Shown: positions 1-8,335 of the stretch, one piece after another
How the letters are laid out: the number at the start of each line of letters is the position of its first letter
How positions within the stretch are numbered: the stretch's first letter is position 1
Assembly (NCBI RefSeq): GCF_003611695.1
Contig: NZ_RAWE01000020.1
Span: 1-64,000, forward strand
Length of the DNA: 64,000 nucleotides
Source: Corallococcus carmarthensis
GTDB taxonomy: Bacteria > Myxococcota > Myxococcia > Myxococcales > Myxococcaceae
Direction of reading: 5' to 3'
Notes under the pieces: model-generated
Databases searched by the model: none
Told to the model about the DNA's origin: nothing
Seen by the model: the letters and a program-made list of their open reading frames with translations, nothing else
Position numbers and translations under genes: made by a program

Positions 1-4
1 TTTT

Positions 5-118
<114 letters not shown>

Positions 119-129
119 ATTCTTTTTTG

Positions 130-163
130 AAAGCCCCTGGTGCCGCAAGGCGCCAGGGGCTTT
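130..163 (+). terminator. Intrinsic terminator of the rRNA operon
   Basis: A near-perfect 15-bp inverted repeat, AAAGCCCCTGGTGCC ... GGCGCCAGGGGCTTT, has a 4-nt loop and one G-U pair. It sits directly after a T-run and the 5S gene, and it ends in TTTGTCTTT. It probably ends the rRNA transcript. Confidence 0.8.
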
Positions 164-323
164 GTCTTTGCGGGCTGGTGCTGCCTGGCGCGGCCGCATG
201 CTTCTTCGTGGATTGATCCGACGGCGTGCGAACGTACGGCGTACTGGCTTTGAGGCTGGCCTGACCCTGCCTGCTTTTGCTTGAGTGGCGCTCCTTCCCC
301 CTCTCTGGACAGGAGCCTCTCGC

Positions 324-770
324 ATGCATCTGCTTCGAATCTACGCCGCTGGGCTGTTCGCGCTGGGGCTCCTGCTGGCACCCTCTGAATCCAAGGCGCA
401 GCAGCCCGGGGTTCGCCTGGGCGTGGGCGCGGACTACTGGGTGGACACCAGCGCCGCCTTCAACTTCACGCTCGGCGTTGAGGGGCATGTCGCGGGCCCG
501 GTCTTCGTGGGGGCCCGGTTCGGCGCGGTGCTCGTCACCGACGGCAACATCATTGGCGTGCCGCTGGACATCTCGCTTCGCGCGACGGTGGGCCGCACCG
601 TCTACATCGAAGGGCTCGCGGGGCCGTGGATCTTCTTCAAGGGTGACACCTTCAAGGCCCACGCGGCGTTTGGCTTTGGCCTCCAGGGCAAGGCCGCGAG
701 CATCGGCGTCGAGGTGGGTTACCTCGACCCGAACCCGATCATCGGACTGCGGCTGGGCTACAAGTTCTGA
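324..770 (+). CDS. Small secreted protein, probably outer-membrane beta-barrel-like
   Basis: This encodes 148 residues. An N-terminal signal peptide (hydrophobic core about residues 7-20, cleavage near SKA-QQ) is followed by a Gly-rich region of alternating hydrophobic residues that ends in LGYKF. A terminal Phe after amphipathic strands is typical of small outer-membrane barrel proteins. The ATG at 324 is preferred over an in-frame ATG at 285 because AGGAG lies 8 nt upstream and the signal peptide then begins immediately. No specific function can be assigned. It converges on slyX. Confidence 0.7.
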   Translation: MHLLRIYAAGLFALGLLLAPSESKAQQPGVRLGVGADYWVDTSAAFNFTLGVEGHVAGPVFVGARFGAVLVTDGNIIGVPLDISLRATVGRTVYIEGLAGPWIFFKGDTFKAHAAFGFGLQGKAASIGVEVGYLDPNPIIGLRLGYKF

Positions 771-779
771 AGCCGTGCC

Positions 780-980
780 TCAGTAGTGCGGGGGGCGCTC
801 CTGCTGGCGGGCGTCCACCAGGCCCGGCTCGGCGTCCAGCTTGCGCTTGAGCCGGTCCAGCTCCGCTCGGAGCGCGTCGATGACGCGTCCCTGCTGGTAG
901 AGCACGTCGCTCAACTCCTGCAGCAGCTCCTGCTGCTGCGTGTAGCGGATTTCCAGCTCGACCAGGCGCTTGTCTTCCAT
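780..980 (-). CDS. slyX: SlyX family protein
   Basis: This encodes 66 residues and is almost entirely a coiled coil. It begins MEDKRLVELE and carries the heptad pattern ELLQELSDVLYQQ and IDALRAELDRLKRKL, then a short tail ending PPHY. That matches SlyX, a small cytoplasmic protein of unknown mechanism; the C-terminal PPHY is a hallmark of the family. The frame is open further upstream, but the ATG at 980 gives the normal family length. It is divergent from the TPR gene at 1012, with 31 bp between the start codons. Confidence 0.85.
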   Translation of the reverse strand: MEDKRLVELEIRYTQQQELLQELSDVLYQQGRVIDALRAELDRLKRKLDAEPGLVDARQQERPPHY

Positions 981-1011
981 TGCTGTCTTCTCCGCTCGGG
1001 GACCGTGCCCC

Positions 1012-1311
1012 ATGAATACCTTCGAATACCTGCAGCGCGCCCGCGAGCTGCTGGGGCGCGGACAGCCCGAGCTGGCGGAGTCCGCGCTGAGTGACGCCAT
1101 CGATGCGGCCGTGGCCGCGGAGGACCTGGTCCTGCTTACCCAGGCCCGGTTCGCCCTGGGGGAGCTGCTCTTCCAGCAGGGCCGCGATGAAGAGGCAATC
1201 CCCTTCCTCCAGGCCGTGGTGCGCACCGAACGGGCCGACGGGTCCGTGGACGCGCCGGTCATCGCCTCCGCGCGGATGCTCCGGCAAATCCGGGGGCAGG
1301 AACCGCGCTGA
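1012..1311 (+). CDS. Small TPR-like protein
   Basis: This encodes 99 residues and is strongly helical. The helix-turn-helix pairs resemble one or two tetratricopeptide repeats: FEYLQRARELLGRGQPELAE, then LTQARFALGELLFQQGRDEE. It has no signal peptide or membrane segment, so it is probably a cytoplasmic protein-interaction module. The ATG at 1012 (MNTFEYLQ) is chosen over an in-frame ATG at 970 because the upstream extension has no helical pattern and would overlap the start of slyX. The stop lies 14 bp from the convergent end of the next TPR protein. Confidence 0.7.
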   Translation: MNTFEYLQRARELLGRGQPELAESALSDAIDAAVAAEDLVLLTQARFALGELLFQQGRDEEAIPFLQAVVRTERADGSVDAPVIASARMLRQIRGQEPR

Positions 1312-1325
1312 GCCTCCCCTGCGCT

Positions 1326-2294
1326 TCAGGGCAGCCGGCACTGCTCCCGGATGGTGTCCATCCGCTGCGGGAAGCGGCGCTCCAGATCCGTGCGTGTCTG
1401 GCGAGCTCCCTCGAGCTTTCCTGCCTTCACCTGGAGGGTGCAGAGGGTGCCCAGCGCTCGGGTGTCGGAGACGTCCAGACGGTCCGCCTGGCGCAGGGCC
1501 TCCTCGGCGGCGTCCTGATTTCCCAATTGGAACCAGGCGATGCCCAACTGGAAGTGACCTTCCGCGAGCTTCGGGTCCTTCTGCACCGCCTGCTGCAACA
1601 GCCCCACGGCTTCGCGGTTCCGGCCCTCCTTGGTGAGCACCAGCCCCTGTTCCACCAGGAGCCTGGCCGCGGGGACCTTTCCCTCCAGGGAGGTGAAGAC
1701 CTTCAAGGCGTCCTCGGGCCTTCCCATCCGGCTGAGCAGCCGGCCGTAGCGCACGCCGACGAGAGGGTCTCCTGGAGCCCGGCCGTAGGCCCGGGAGAGG
1801 GCCTCCGTGGCACCCTCGATGTCGCCCTTCTCCTCGCTCAGGTCCGCCCGGAGCAGCTCCGCCCGCGGGTCCGCCGGCGCGAGCTTCTGTGCCTTGCCGA
1901 GCGACTGCTCCACGCAGCGGGACATCCGCTCCCGGTCGCAGATGCGCGCGAGCAGGAGCTGGGTTTCCAGCGCGTTGGGGTCCCGTCGCTCGGCTTCCAG
2001 GGCCAGGTCGTGCGCTTCCGCCGGGGCTCCTTCGCGCAGGAGTTCCGCCGCCGTGCGCAGGTCCGCCGCCGTGGCCTTGTCGTTGTGCTTCAGGGGCACC
2101 AGGAACCGCAGGCGGCCTTCCACGTTGTCCGTGGCCCGGGCGATGGCCAGCTCCTGCTCGGGCATGTCGCGGGGCAGGAACAGTGGGATGACGTGGACAA
2201 CGAGCGCTGCCCCACAGACCCAGAGAACGCTCCGGAGCCCCTGGTCCCAGCGCCGGCCGGTTCCCTGCGCTGGTTCGTTCGATGGGTCGCTCAT
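1326..2294 (-). CDS. Membrane-anchored TPR protein
   Basis: This encodes 322 residues. One hydrophobic segment (about residues 22-40) is followed by a long helical region with several TPR units, for example AAELLREGAPAEAHDLALEA, GRLLSRMGRPEDALKVF and QLGIAWFQLGNQDAAEEAL. The topology suggests a bitopic inner-membrane protein with TPRs on one face that scaffold other proteins. It starts 10 bp after the end of the DUF2007 gene on the same strand, so the two are probably co-transcribed. The partner is unknown. Confidence 0.75.
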   Translation of the reverse strand: MSDPSNEPAQGTGRRWDQGLRSVLWVCGAALVVHVIPLFLPRDMPEQELAIARATDNVEGRLRFLVPLKHNDKATAADLRTAAELLREGAPAEAHDLALEAERRDPNALETQLLLARICDRERMSRCVEQSLGKAQKLAPADPRAELLRADLSEEKGDIEGATEALSRAYGRAPGDPLVGVRYGRLLSRMGRPEDALKVFTSLEGKVPAARLLVEQGLVLTKEGRNREAVGLLQQAVQKDPKLAEGHFQLGIAWFQLGNQDAAEEALRQADRLDVSDTRALGTLCTLQVKAGKLEGARQTRTDLERRFPQRMDTIREQCRLP

Positions 2295-2304
2295 GAACGC
2301 GTTT

Positions 2305-2649
2305 CTAGACGGCGCGGAGGTGGGGGCGCAGCCCCGAGGGTAGCTCCATCTCGCAGCTCCAGCAGAGCTCGAAGTTGGCGGGATTCTCCTCGCCGCATCG
2401 CGGGCATGTCACCGAACGGCTGGCGGCTTCCTGGTTGGCCTGGAGCTCCGCGAGGACCTGGCGCCCGGCTTCCAGTTCCTGGGGCCACAGCCACAGCTCC
2501 ACCCAGGCTTCGGTGCTGGGGATCTCTCCGCTCAGCGGGACCAGGGACTCGCCTCGGATGTCGACCGAGAGCCCGGCTGATTCCAGGGCCCCCGCCAGCA
2601 TCCGCGCCTCTCCGACCGTGCGGTGCACGGAGAACTGCACGCGCTTCAT
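2305..2649 (-). CDS. DUF2007-type protein with C-terminal zinc ribbon
   Basis: This encodes 114 residues. The N-terminal half (VHRTVGEARMLAGALESAGL ... WLWPQELEAGRQVL) matches the DUF2007 fold, a small ferredoxin-like module described as putatively signal-transducing. The C-terminal part has a four-cysteine ribbon, CPRCGEEN...ELCWSCEMEL, which probably binds zinc. This fusion is common in proteobacteria, but its biochemical role is not known. It lies upstream of, and is probably co-transcribed with, the membrane TPR gene. Confidence 0.75.
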   Translation of the reverse strand: MKRVQFSVHRTVGEARMLAGALESAGLSVDIRGESLVPLSGEIPSTEAWVELWLWPQELEAGRQVLAELQANQEAASRSVTCPRCGEENPANFELCWSCEMELPSGLRPHLRAV

Positions 2650-2748
2650 GCTTCTTGTCTGTCAGAACCGGGCCGCCAGGGCAACCTGCCCCGGTTGCTC
2701 CCCTGCTGTGCCCTGGCCGACGTGGCCCTCACGGGCCGTGTGGCCCCG

Positions 2749-3171
2749 TCATTCGTCGTGGCGGAGTTGGTGCGGCAGGACGGCGTGCGCGTGGCGGGGA
2801 GCTCGTGCGTGGAGCTCCGCCGTCAGCAGGGCGTCCAGCTCCGCGAGCAGCCGATCATACCCGCCACCGGCCCCCTTCGCGGGCAGCCGCTCCGTGGCGA
2901 GCCTGAGGCGGGGTGTCTCCTCGTCCTCGAAGGCCAGGGTCACCGCCAGGCCGTCCGGGCCTCCCGCTTGCGGCGCGAGGGTGGCGGGCTCGGGCTCCCG
3001 CTGGAGGGTTTCCAGCAAGGGGGCCAGCCGGCGGATCTCCTCCTGGGTCAGGTCCCGCTCCACCACCGGTTCGCCCTGTTCCAGGACGCGGAGGTGCTTC
3101 AGTCCCTCCACTCGCAGCGCCTGCGCTCCAGTGTTCGTCCGGCCACTGCGCTCGTAGGTCACCGTCTTCAC
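2749..3171 (-). CDS. Emfourin-like protein (possible metalloprotease inhibitor)
   Basis: This encodes 140 residues with no signal peptide. The N-terminus (VKTVTYERSG), the central helix LTQEEIRRLAPLLETLQ and the C-terminal helix YDRLLAELDALL resemble emfourin/protealysin-inhibitor proteins. Those are cytoplasmic inhibitors of thermolysin-like proteases. The GTG start at 3171 is chosen because AGGGAGGT lies 7 nt upstream; an in-frame ATG at 3228 has no such site. The resemblance is by pattern only, and no thermolysin-like gene is nearby. Confidence 0.5.
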   Translation of the reverse strand: MKTVTYERSGRTNTGAQALRVEGLKHLRVLEQGEPVVERDLTQEEIRRLAPLLETLQREPEPATLAPQAGGPDGLAVTLAFEDEETPRLRLATERLPAKGAGGGYDRLLAELDALLTAELHARAPRHAHAVLPHQLRHDE

Positions 3172-3388
3172 GCGCCGTACCTCCCTGGGGTCAAGGAGTA
3201 GGCATTCGCCTCCTCCTCGGCATCCCAAGGAGGCCGCGACGGGTGCTCCGGGTCCCGGAACGACAGCCCGAGCGCCCGGTGCCGGACACTGTGCAGCGTC
3301 CCCTGGGCCCCTGCTCTTCCTGGGAGCGCCTCCCTACCGTGCCTTCCATCCGGGCGCCCATGTCCGGACACAGGGAGGCCGCCGAACG

Positions 3389-3580
3389 ATGAGCAAGCAC
3401 AAGAACCCGAGCCCGAATGATCAGCGCTCCAACACGAAGAACCCCGAGCGCCCGGAGCACAAGACCCCGCAGGACAACCGCGCCAACCAGATGAACCCGA
3501 ACCGTCCTCCGAACCCGCCGTCGAACATGCCCTCCCATGGTGGCGGCATGACGGGCGGGGACGACTCCTCGAAGCGCTGA
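3389..3580 (+). CDS. Small, highly hydrophilic Asn/Pro-rich protein
   Basis: This encodes 63 residues rich in Asn, Pro, Lys and Arg, without hydrophobic stretches or cysteines. Examples are NPNRPPNPPSN and a Gly-rich HGGGMTGG near the end. It is predicted to be intrinsically disordered. It has a good ribosome binding site (AGGGAGG about 10 nt upstream) and its own downstream hairpin, which supports real expression. I do not recognise a named family. Confidence 0.6.
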   Translation: MSKHKNPSPNDQRSNTKNPERPEHKTPQDNRANQMNPNRPPNPPSNMPSHGGGMTGGDDSSKR

Positions 3581-3588
3581 ACGAAACA

Positions 3589-3624
3589 GGAGAGGCCGGC
3601 CGCGCGTTCGGGCCGGCCCCTCCT
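3589..3624. terminator. Hairpin terminator between convergent genes
   Basis: The inverted repeat GGAGAGGCCGGCC ... GGCCGGCCCCTCC (13 bp, one mismatch, 10-nt loop) fills the 56-bp gap between the small protein ending at 3580 and the lipoprotein ending at 3637. It is symmetric enough to end transcription from both sides. It lacks a long T-run, as is usual in GC-rich genomes. Confidence 0.6.
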
Positions 3625-3636
3625 TGGGACGTTGTC

Positions 3637-4467
3637 CTAACGAACGCGCGGCGAGCACTCGCCTTCGCCGCGGTAGTGGCCCACGGTGCGCACGAGCGCC
3701 GTCACGAAGTCGCGCAGCGTCCGCACGCTGCCCGCGCCTCCCGTGCCGTACTGGTTCGACGGCAGCGACGTGAGGTCCACCAGGCCCAGTTCATCCAGGG
3801 TGATGTCGCCGTCCGGGCCGACGATGCCCGTGCTGTCCGCGGCGGCGATGGCGTCGAAGCGCATCTTCGCGTCGGCCGACTGGAGGTCGTCGAAGAAGAG
3901 GTGGTCGCCGTGGATGGTGAGCTGAACCGTCTCCGTGCCGCCCTTGGGCACCGTCACGCCGTTGCCGATGTCCTCGTTCTCGCAGTGCTCGTAGACGGTG
4001 TTGGTGGGGAAGCCCCAGCGGAAGCGCTTCGTCACGGTGCCCTTGGTGGCCGTGCCTTCGACGTAGACGGACCAGCCTTCGGTGTTCATCCGCGTCACGT
4101 CCTCCGCGTCCGCGTTGCCGGCGGTGGCGTCCGTGACGGGGGCGATGGCGTAGCTCACCTCGTCCCATTCCGCGGAGGCCAGGTCGTTGAACGTCGCGAC
4201 GTCCACCGGTCCCGGACGGTGCACGTCGTACACCTTCGCGGGCGACTGCTCGGCGGCGGTCTCTCCCTCGTGGTTGGCGACCTTCACCTCGCCCAGCTTC
4301 ACGAGGAACTTGTCGTACTTCACGCTCCAGCCGTCCTCGAAGGCGCTCGCGGGGATCTGCTTCTCGATGAAGTCCTCCCCGTACGTGGTGAACGTCACGT
4401 TGCCCTCACCCGACGAGCAGGCGACCAGGGCCAGGCACGACACTCCCATCAGCCAATGCTTCTTCAT
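3637..4467 (-). CDS. Lipoprotein of TonB-receptor cluster
   Basis: This encodes 276 residues. It starts MKKHWLMGVS and has a lipobox with the modified Cys in LVACSS. The mature part is acidic and beta-rich (FTTYGEDFIEKQIPASAFED, DVHRPGPVDVATFNDL), and I recognise no named domain. The start ATG overlaps the stop of the upstream lipoprotein (ATGA at 4464-4467) and a GGAGCAGCGGA site precedes it, so it is translationally coupled. Its place after a TonB-dependent receptor suggests a surface-exposed or periplasmic accessory in substrate capture; that role is inferred. Confidence 0.7.
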   Translation of the reverse strand: MKKHWLMGVSCLALVACSSGEGNVTFTTYGEDFIEKQIPASAFEDGWSVKYDKFLVKLGEVKVANHEGETAAEQSPAKVYDVHRPGPVDVATFNDLASAEWDEVSYAIAPVTDATAGNADAEDVTRMNTEGWSVYVEGTATKGTVTKRFRWGFPTNTVYEHCENEDIGNGVTVPKGGTETVQLTIHGDHLFFDDLQSADAKMRFDAIAAADSTGIVGPDGDITLDELGLVDLTSLPSNQYGTGGAGSVRTLRDFVTALVRTVGHYRGEGECSPRVR

Positions 4468-5234
4468 TCCGCTGCTCCTTCCACCCACGTCACGACGTAG
4501 GCGCTGGTGTCTTCCACGCCGCGCACCCACCCGTTCTGGGCCTGGCTTTCGGCGGGGAAGGTGGAAACGCCAGACGCGTCCGGAAGAGACGCGGTGGCGA
4601 AGTCGATGCGGTCCATCCATTTCCCCAGGTTCACCGCGATGCGCACGGAGCCGGACTCCTTCTGGAGGTCTCGCTCGAAGCGCACGCCTTCGATGGCCTT
4701 GGTCAGGTCCACCGTCGCGTCGAAGCGCACCGTGGCTCCGGACGTGTGCGTCGCCGTGCCACGCACGTGTGCCTGGTGGCCTCCGAGGAGGTTCTGTGCG
4801 TCCGTGGCCGCGGTGGGCGTCACGAGCGTCAGCTCCAGCGAACCGTACGAGCCCGTGACGGCGTTGGCGTCGCCCAGGGTTCCGCCCGCGAGCAGGTCCA
4901 CCGTCCGGACGTTCAACACCTCTCCCAGCGCGTCGCCGGGGACGTAGTGGCCGGGGTGCGCGTTCGCGGTGCCTCCGATGAGCGAGTACCAGTCGAAGCG
5001 CGGCGCGCGGCGGGACAGCAGCACTCGGCCCTCGAAGAAACGCACCGAGCCCACGGAAACCTGTGCGGCTTCGGGCGTCACCGTCCAGCCGTACTCGTTG
5101 GGGGCCGCGGGGGCCGTCGCAGTCATCGTCACCGCGAAGGTCCGGCGCTCTGCTTCCGTCTTGCCGCCGCAGCCCAGGCTCAGCAGGGTGGCGGTCAGCG
5201 CCAGCGCTCGGAGCGGGGCGGGGAGTGGGTTCAT
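4464..5234 (-). CDS. Lipoprotein of TonB-receptor cluster
   Basis: This encodes 256 residues with a lipobox (LLSLGCGG) near residue 22. The mature region is beta-rich, with a recognisable block around NAHPGHYVPGDALGEVLNVR that includes two His residues. It could be a periplasmic or outer-membrane substrate-handling protein. The ATG at 5234 overlaps the TonB receptor stop (TGATG); a GTG one codon upstream is also possible. The 4-base overlap with the next lipoprotein makes receptor and lipoproteins one operon. The function is inferred from context. Confidence 0.7.
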   Translation of the reverse strand: MNPLPAPLRALALTATLLSLGCGGKTEAERRTFAVTMTATAPAAPNEYGWTVTPEAAQVSVGSVRFFEGRVLLSRRAPRFDWYSLIGGTANAHPGHYVPGDALGEVLNVRTVDLLAGGTLGDANAVTGSYGSLELTLVTPTAATDAQNLLGGHQAHVRGTATHTSGATVRFDATVDLTKAIEGVRFERDLQKESGSVRIAVNLGKWMDRIDFATASLPDASGVSTFPAESQAQNGWVRGVEDTSAYVVTWVEGAAE

Positions 5235-7564
5235 CACAGGTGGACCTCCAGGGTGAGCGAGGCCACGCGTGGCGACCCCGCGGTGAAATGCCGGGCTGGA
5301 ACGAGGCTCGGCTGGGTGGTGGGGTCGAAGCGCGAGCTGTAGACGAACTCGCCGTCGCGCCAGCGCGTGTTGAGCAGGTTCTTCACGTCGAGCCGCAACG
5401 CGAGCGCTCCCCTGCGCAACGCGGCCTGCGCGTCCGCGAGGAACACCGTGTGGCTGAACTCGTCGTAGGGCAGGGGCCGCGGCCCGATGAGCGTGAGGCC
5501 CGTGCCCACGGACAGGACGGAGCCGATGCCGGGCAGCGGCTTCTCCCAGCCGATGTCCGCTCGGGCGACCAGTGGCGCGAAGTAGGGGAGCTTCGCGTCC
5601 GTCTTCGTCACCGTCGCGTTCGCCACCGTGGCGCTCAGCGCGGCCGTGACCCCTTCGATGGGACGCGCCTGCAGCGCCGCGGAGATGCCCGTGCGCAGCG
5701 TCTCTCCCGTGAAGACGGTGGTGCCCACCGTGTGGTCGAAGAAGAAGTCGTCCGTCACCTGCGAACCGAAGACGCTCGCCTGGAAGGAGAGGCGTTCTCC
5801 GTCCTTCCGGGTGCCCAGCTCCGCGCCGTGCACGTCGACGAAGGGGGCTTGTTCTCCCTCCGAGAGGCTTCGCGCCTGCGGGGAACGGAAGCCGTCACCG
5901 TAGCTGGCGAAGAGGGCCCAGGTGTCCGTGAGCGCGTATTCGATGCCGGCCTTGGCTCCCCAGTGCACCCCGAAGGCGCTGCGGGAGTAGCCCTGTCCGT
6001 CGTAGTAGCGCGAGTCGCGGAAGGCGAGCGCGTCGAAGACCTCCACGCCCAACGCGTCGGCTCGGCCTCCGAGCCGGAAGGCCCAGCGGCCCAGGGGGAG
6101 CCTGGCTTCGGCGTAACCCCAGACGTCCGTCTGCGTGATGTCCGCGTCCACTTCGTCCGCGAAGAAGGTGCCGTCCGTCTCGCGGTAACGGCGTTGCGTC
6201 TGGTGGATGCCGTCGCGCCTTCCTCCGAGGCCCAGTTCCAGCGCGACCGGGCGGTCGAAGAGGGTGACCTGCCGGCGGTGTTCCGCGCGCAGGCCCAGGA
6301 TGGATCCGCCGTTCGTCTGCTCCAGGCCGTCGCCGCGGTCGTCCACGCGGTAGCCCGTGAAGTTGTTGCGCAGGCGCAGGTCCGAGAGGATTCCGAAGGC
6401 CTCCACTCTCGTGCGCGCGGTGCCTTCGCGTGGCAGGTCCACCCCGATGAGGAGCTGATGCCGGGAGACCGTGCCGCCCTGACGGGGGAAGGAGCCGGAG
6501 TAGAAGGTGCTGCGCCCGGCTTCGAGGTCGTCCTCGCGCACCACGCCCGGTGAGTCGAAGCGCGTGACGTAGCTGCCTCCCAGGATGCGGGCGCTCAGGC
6601 CGTGGCCCAGGTCCATGTTCGCCTGGGCGAGCAGGGCGGCCCGGCCGTAGCCTCGCTGTGGGCCGAAGCCGTCACTCTCTCCAATCTCCGCCGCCGCGAA
6701 GGTGCCGGGGTCCTCGCCGGGACGCACCGTCACGACGAGCCGGCGCTGGTTGAACTGGCCCAGCGTGCCGGCGAACTCCACGCCCTTCTCCCGGGCGCCC
6801 AGGTCCATGCGCACGGTTCCCGCGACCGCGAAGTCCCCCTGGAACGCTCGGTAGGAGCCCTCCGTCACCTCCAGCGATTGGACGAGCTCCGGGATGATGA
6901 AGTTGGTGTCCGCGTAGCCGAGCGCGTGGATGTGGCTCACCTCGTTCACTGGCAGGCCTCCGACGTTCAGCTCCACGTCCTGGCCGTGGAGCGCGTCGAA
7001 GCCGCGGAGGAAGAGCTGCTGCGCCTTGCCCTCTCCACTGTGCTGCGAGGCCACGAGGCCCGGGACGACCCGCAGCACGTCCGTCGCGTTCGTGCGTGGT
7101 GCCGTGTCGAGGATGTCCCGGCCCAGCGTGACCTCGGAGGCGCTCTGCGCCGGTCGCGTGCCTCGCACCACCGTGGAGCGCTGCTTGCCGGACGCCTCCG
7201 GCGGCGGCGTGGGGGGAGGGGCATCCGGAGACGGCTGCTCCGCGGGGGATGCGACTGCCTCGCTGGTGCTGGGGGCTTCCGGAGGTTGCTGCCCGGCGGG
7301 GGATGCGACCGAGTCACTGGCGCTGGGCGATTCCAGGCGCTGCTGTTCGGCGGGAGGCGTGCCCGGCTCACTGGAGGACGCGGCCGGCTGCTGTGTTCCA
7401 GGTTGCTGTTGTTGTGGCGTGGCTTCTGTCACCACATGGCCGGTGGCTTCCAGGCCCGGTCCTTCCTGCGCGGAGGCCGGGACTGCGTGAAGACACGTCG
7501 AGAGCGTGGCGAACGCGATGAGCAACATGGTCACGGATGGGAAGACACGAGGACACGGCGACAC
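5234..7564 (-). CDS. TonB-dependent outer-membrane receptor
   Basis: This encodes 776 residues. A signal peptide (cleavage near ASA-QEG) is followed by an unusual Pro/Ser/Gln-rich linker of about 100 residues. Next comes a plug domain (ATDVLRVVPGLVASQHSGEG, LFLRGFDALHGQDVELNVGG), then a 22-strand-type barrel ending LTLEVHL. It should import a scarce nutrient across the outer membrane with TonB energy. The plug phrase VNEVSHIHALGYADTNFIIPE is typical of receptors linked to metal ions, but the substrate is not proven. The GTG at 7564 has a weak binding site; an ATG at 7528 is an alternative. It overlaps the downstream lipoprotein gene. Confidence 0.88.
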   Translation of the reverse strand: MSPCPRVFPSVTMLLIAFATLSTCLHAVPASAQEGPGLEATGHVVTEATPQQQQPGTQQPAASSSEPGTPPAEQQRLESPSASDSVASPAGQQPPEAPSTSEAVASPAEQPSPDAPPPTPPPEASGKQRSTVVRGTRPAQSASEVTLGRDILDTAPRTNATDVLRVVPGLVASQHSGEGKAQQLFLRGFDALHGQDVELNVGGLPVNEVSHIHALGYADTNFIIPELVQSLEVTEGSYRAFQGDFAVAGTVRMDLGAREKGVEFAGTLGQFNQRRLVVTVRPGEDPGTFAAAEIGESDGFGPQRGYGRAALLAQANMDLGHGLSARILGGSYVTRFDSPGVVREDDLEAGRSTFYSGSFPRQGGTVSRHQLLIGVDLPREGTARTRVEAFGILSDLRLRNNFTGYRVDDRGDGLEQTNGGSILGLRAEHRRQVTLFDRPVALELGLGGRRDGIHQTQRRYRETDGTFFADEVDADITQTDVWGYAEARLPLGRWAFRLGGRADALGVEVFDALAFRDSRYYDGQGYSRSAFGVHWGAKAGIEYALTDTWALFASYGDGFRSPQARSLSEGEQAPFVDVHGAELGTRKDGERLSFQASVFGSQVTDDFFFDHTVGTTVFTGETLRTGISAALQARPIEGVTAALSATVANATVTKTDAKLPYFAPLVARADIGWEKPLPGIGSVLSVGTGLTLIGPRPLPYDEFSHTVFLADAQAALRRGALALRLDVKNLLNTRWRDGEFVYSSRFDPTTQPSLVPARHFTAGSPRVASLTLEVHL
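7206..7367 (-). repeat. Degenerate 54-bp tandem repeat in receptor linker
   Basis: Three degenerate copies of a 54-bp unit (18 residues) encode the linker before the receptor plug. Each has a core like SPAGQQPPEAPSTSEAVA or SPAEQPSPDAPP. The shared string GCGGGGGATGCGAC begins at 7242 and 7296, exactly 54 bp apart, with a weaker copy at 7350. The unit is in frame and extends the periplasmic N-terminus. Confidence 0.7.
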
Positions 7565-7719
7565 GTCCCCGGCTCGCGTCGGGACGCGTTCCAGGGCGTG
7601 CGGGTTGAAAGACAGACGGCTTCAGGACACACGCCCACGCAGGCCCGTGTCTGGCCCAGGCCAGACGGTCCGCATGCTCGCAAGTCATCCTTACGGAAGT
7701 CCGAAGTGCGCGGATGTCG

Positions 7720-8127
7720 CTAGGGGCCCTGCGGCATCGCCGCGGACCGCAATCGCTGACCCGGTGACCACTCCGGGCCTCGCGCGGCTTCCACCCGCCA
7801 CGACACCCCGCGCAGCTTCGGCGGCACGAACACCGTCCAGCTCGCCGCCACCGCCAGCAGGTGCTCCACCGAGCCCGTCAGGTGCTGGTGGCCATGGCCC
7901 TGCTTCGCCCCGTCCGCCTCGGGCTCGGCCTTACAGGGGGCCTTCGCCGCGTCGCACGTACCGGGGGTGCGGTGGACGTGGCTGGCCGCGCCGTGCTCGT
8001 GGGCATGACGCCCCAGGCCTCCGCCGTGTCCCACCACCGCGTGCAGCACCGGCGCCACCGCGAGCCCGTACACCAGGACCCACAGTCCCAGGAACGCCAG
8101 GTCACGTCGGTCTCGGGAGTCCCACAC
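7720..8127 (-). CDS. His-rich membrane protein upstream of TonB receptor
   Basis: This encodes about 135 residues from the GTG at 8127. A hydrophobic segment (LAFLGLWVLVYGLAVAPVLH) is followed by a histidine-rich stretch (VVGHGGG, RHAHEHGAASHVH, GHGHQH) with two Cys, then a second hydrophobic segment near HLLAVAASWTVFV. The His/Cys pattern suggests metal binding, which fits a metal-uptake role for the receptor cluster. The start is uncertain: the frame stays open upstream (ATG at 8259 or 8286) and no binding site is decisive. I do not assign a named family. Confidence 0.6.
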   Translation of the reverse strand: MWDSRDRRDLAFLGLWVLVYGLAVAPVLHAVVGHGGGLGRHAHEHGAASHVHRTPGTCDAAKAPCKAEPEADGAKQGHGHQHLTGSVEHLLAVAASWTVFVPPKLRGVSWRVEAARGPEWSPGQRLRSAAMPQGP

Positions 8128-8335
8128 GGCGGTTCGGAGTGAGGCGGCAGCGCGTCCAGGACGGGGGAGGTGAGGCGACTGGCTGCCTATCCGTCCTGCC
8201 CCGGACACGCAAGACCGCCCCTGACGCCCGCTGCCAGACAGTGTCCTGTCATCCAGTCCCATGACCCCGTGGACCGCTTGACGCATCGCATTGGAATCCG
8301 CTGCGGCCGAAGACTTCCCGTCATAGACTCCGTGC

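Noticed and set aside
378..395. TGGCAC-like string reminiscent of a sigma-54 promoter
   Set aside because: It lies inside a coding region (ctggcacc) and lacks the GC -12 element at the right spacing; no convincing sigma-54 site was found elsewhere.
7566..7719. Possible small gene between His-rich protein and receptor
   Set aside because: No start with a binding site and no protein-like pattern in any frame.
8128..8335. Possible cobalamin riboswitch before the TonB cluster
   Set aside because: I could not find the conserved B12-box pattern or a matching fold.
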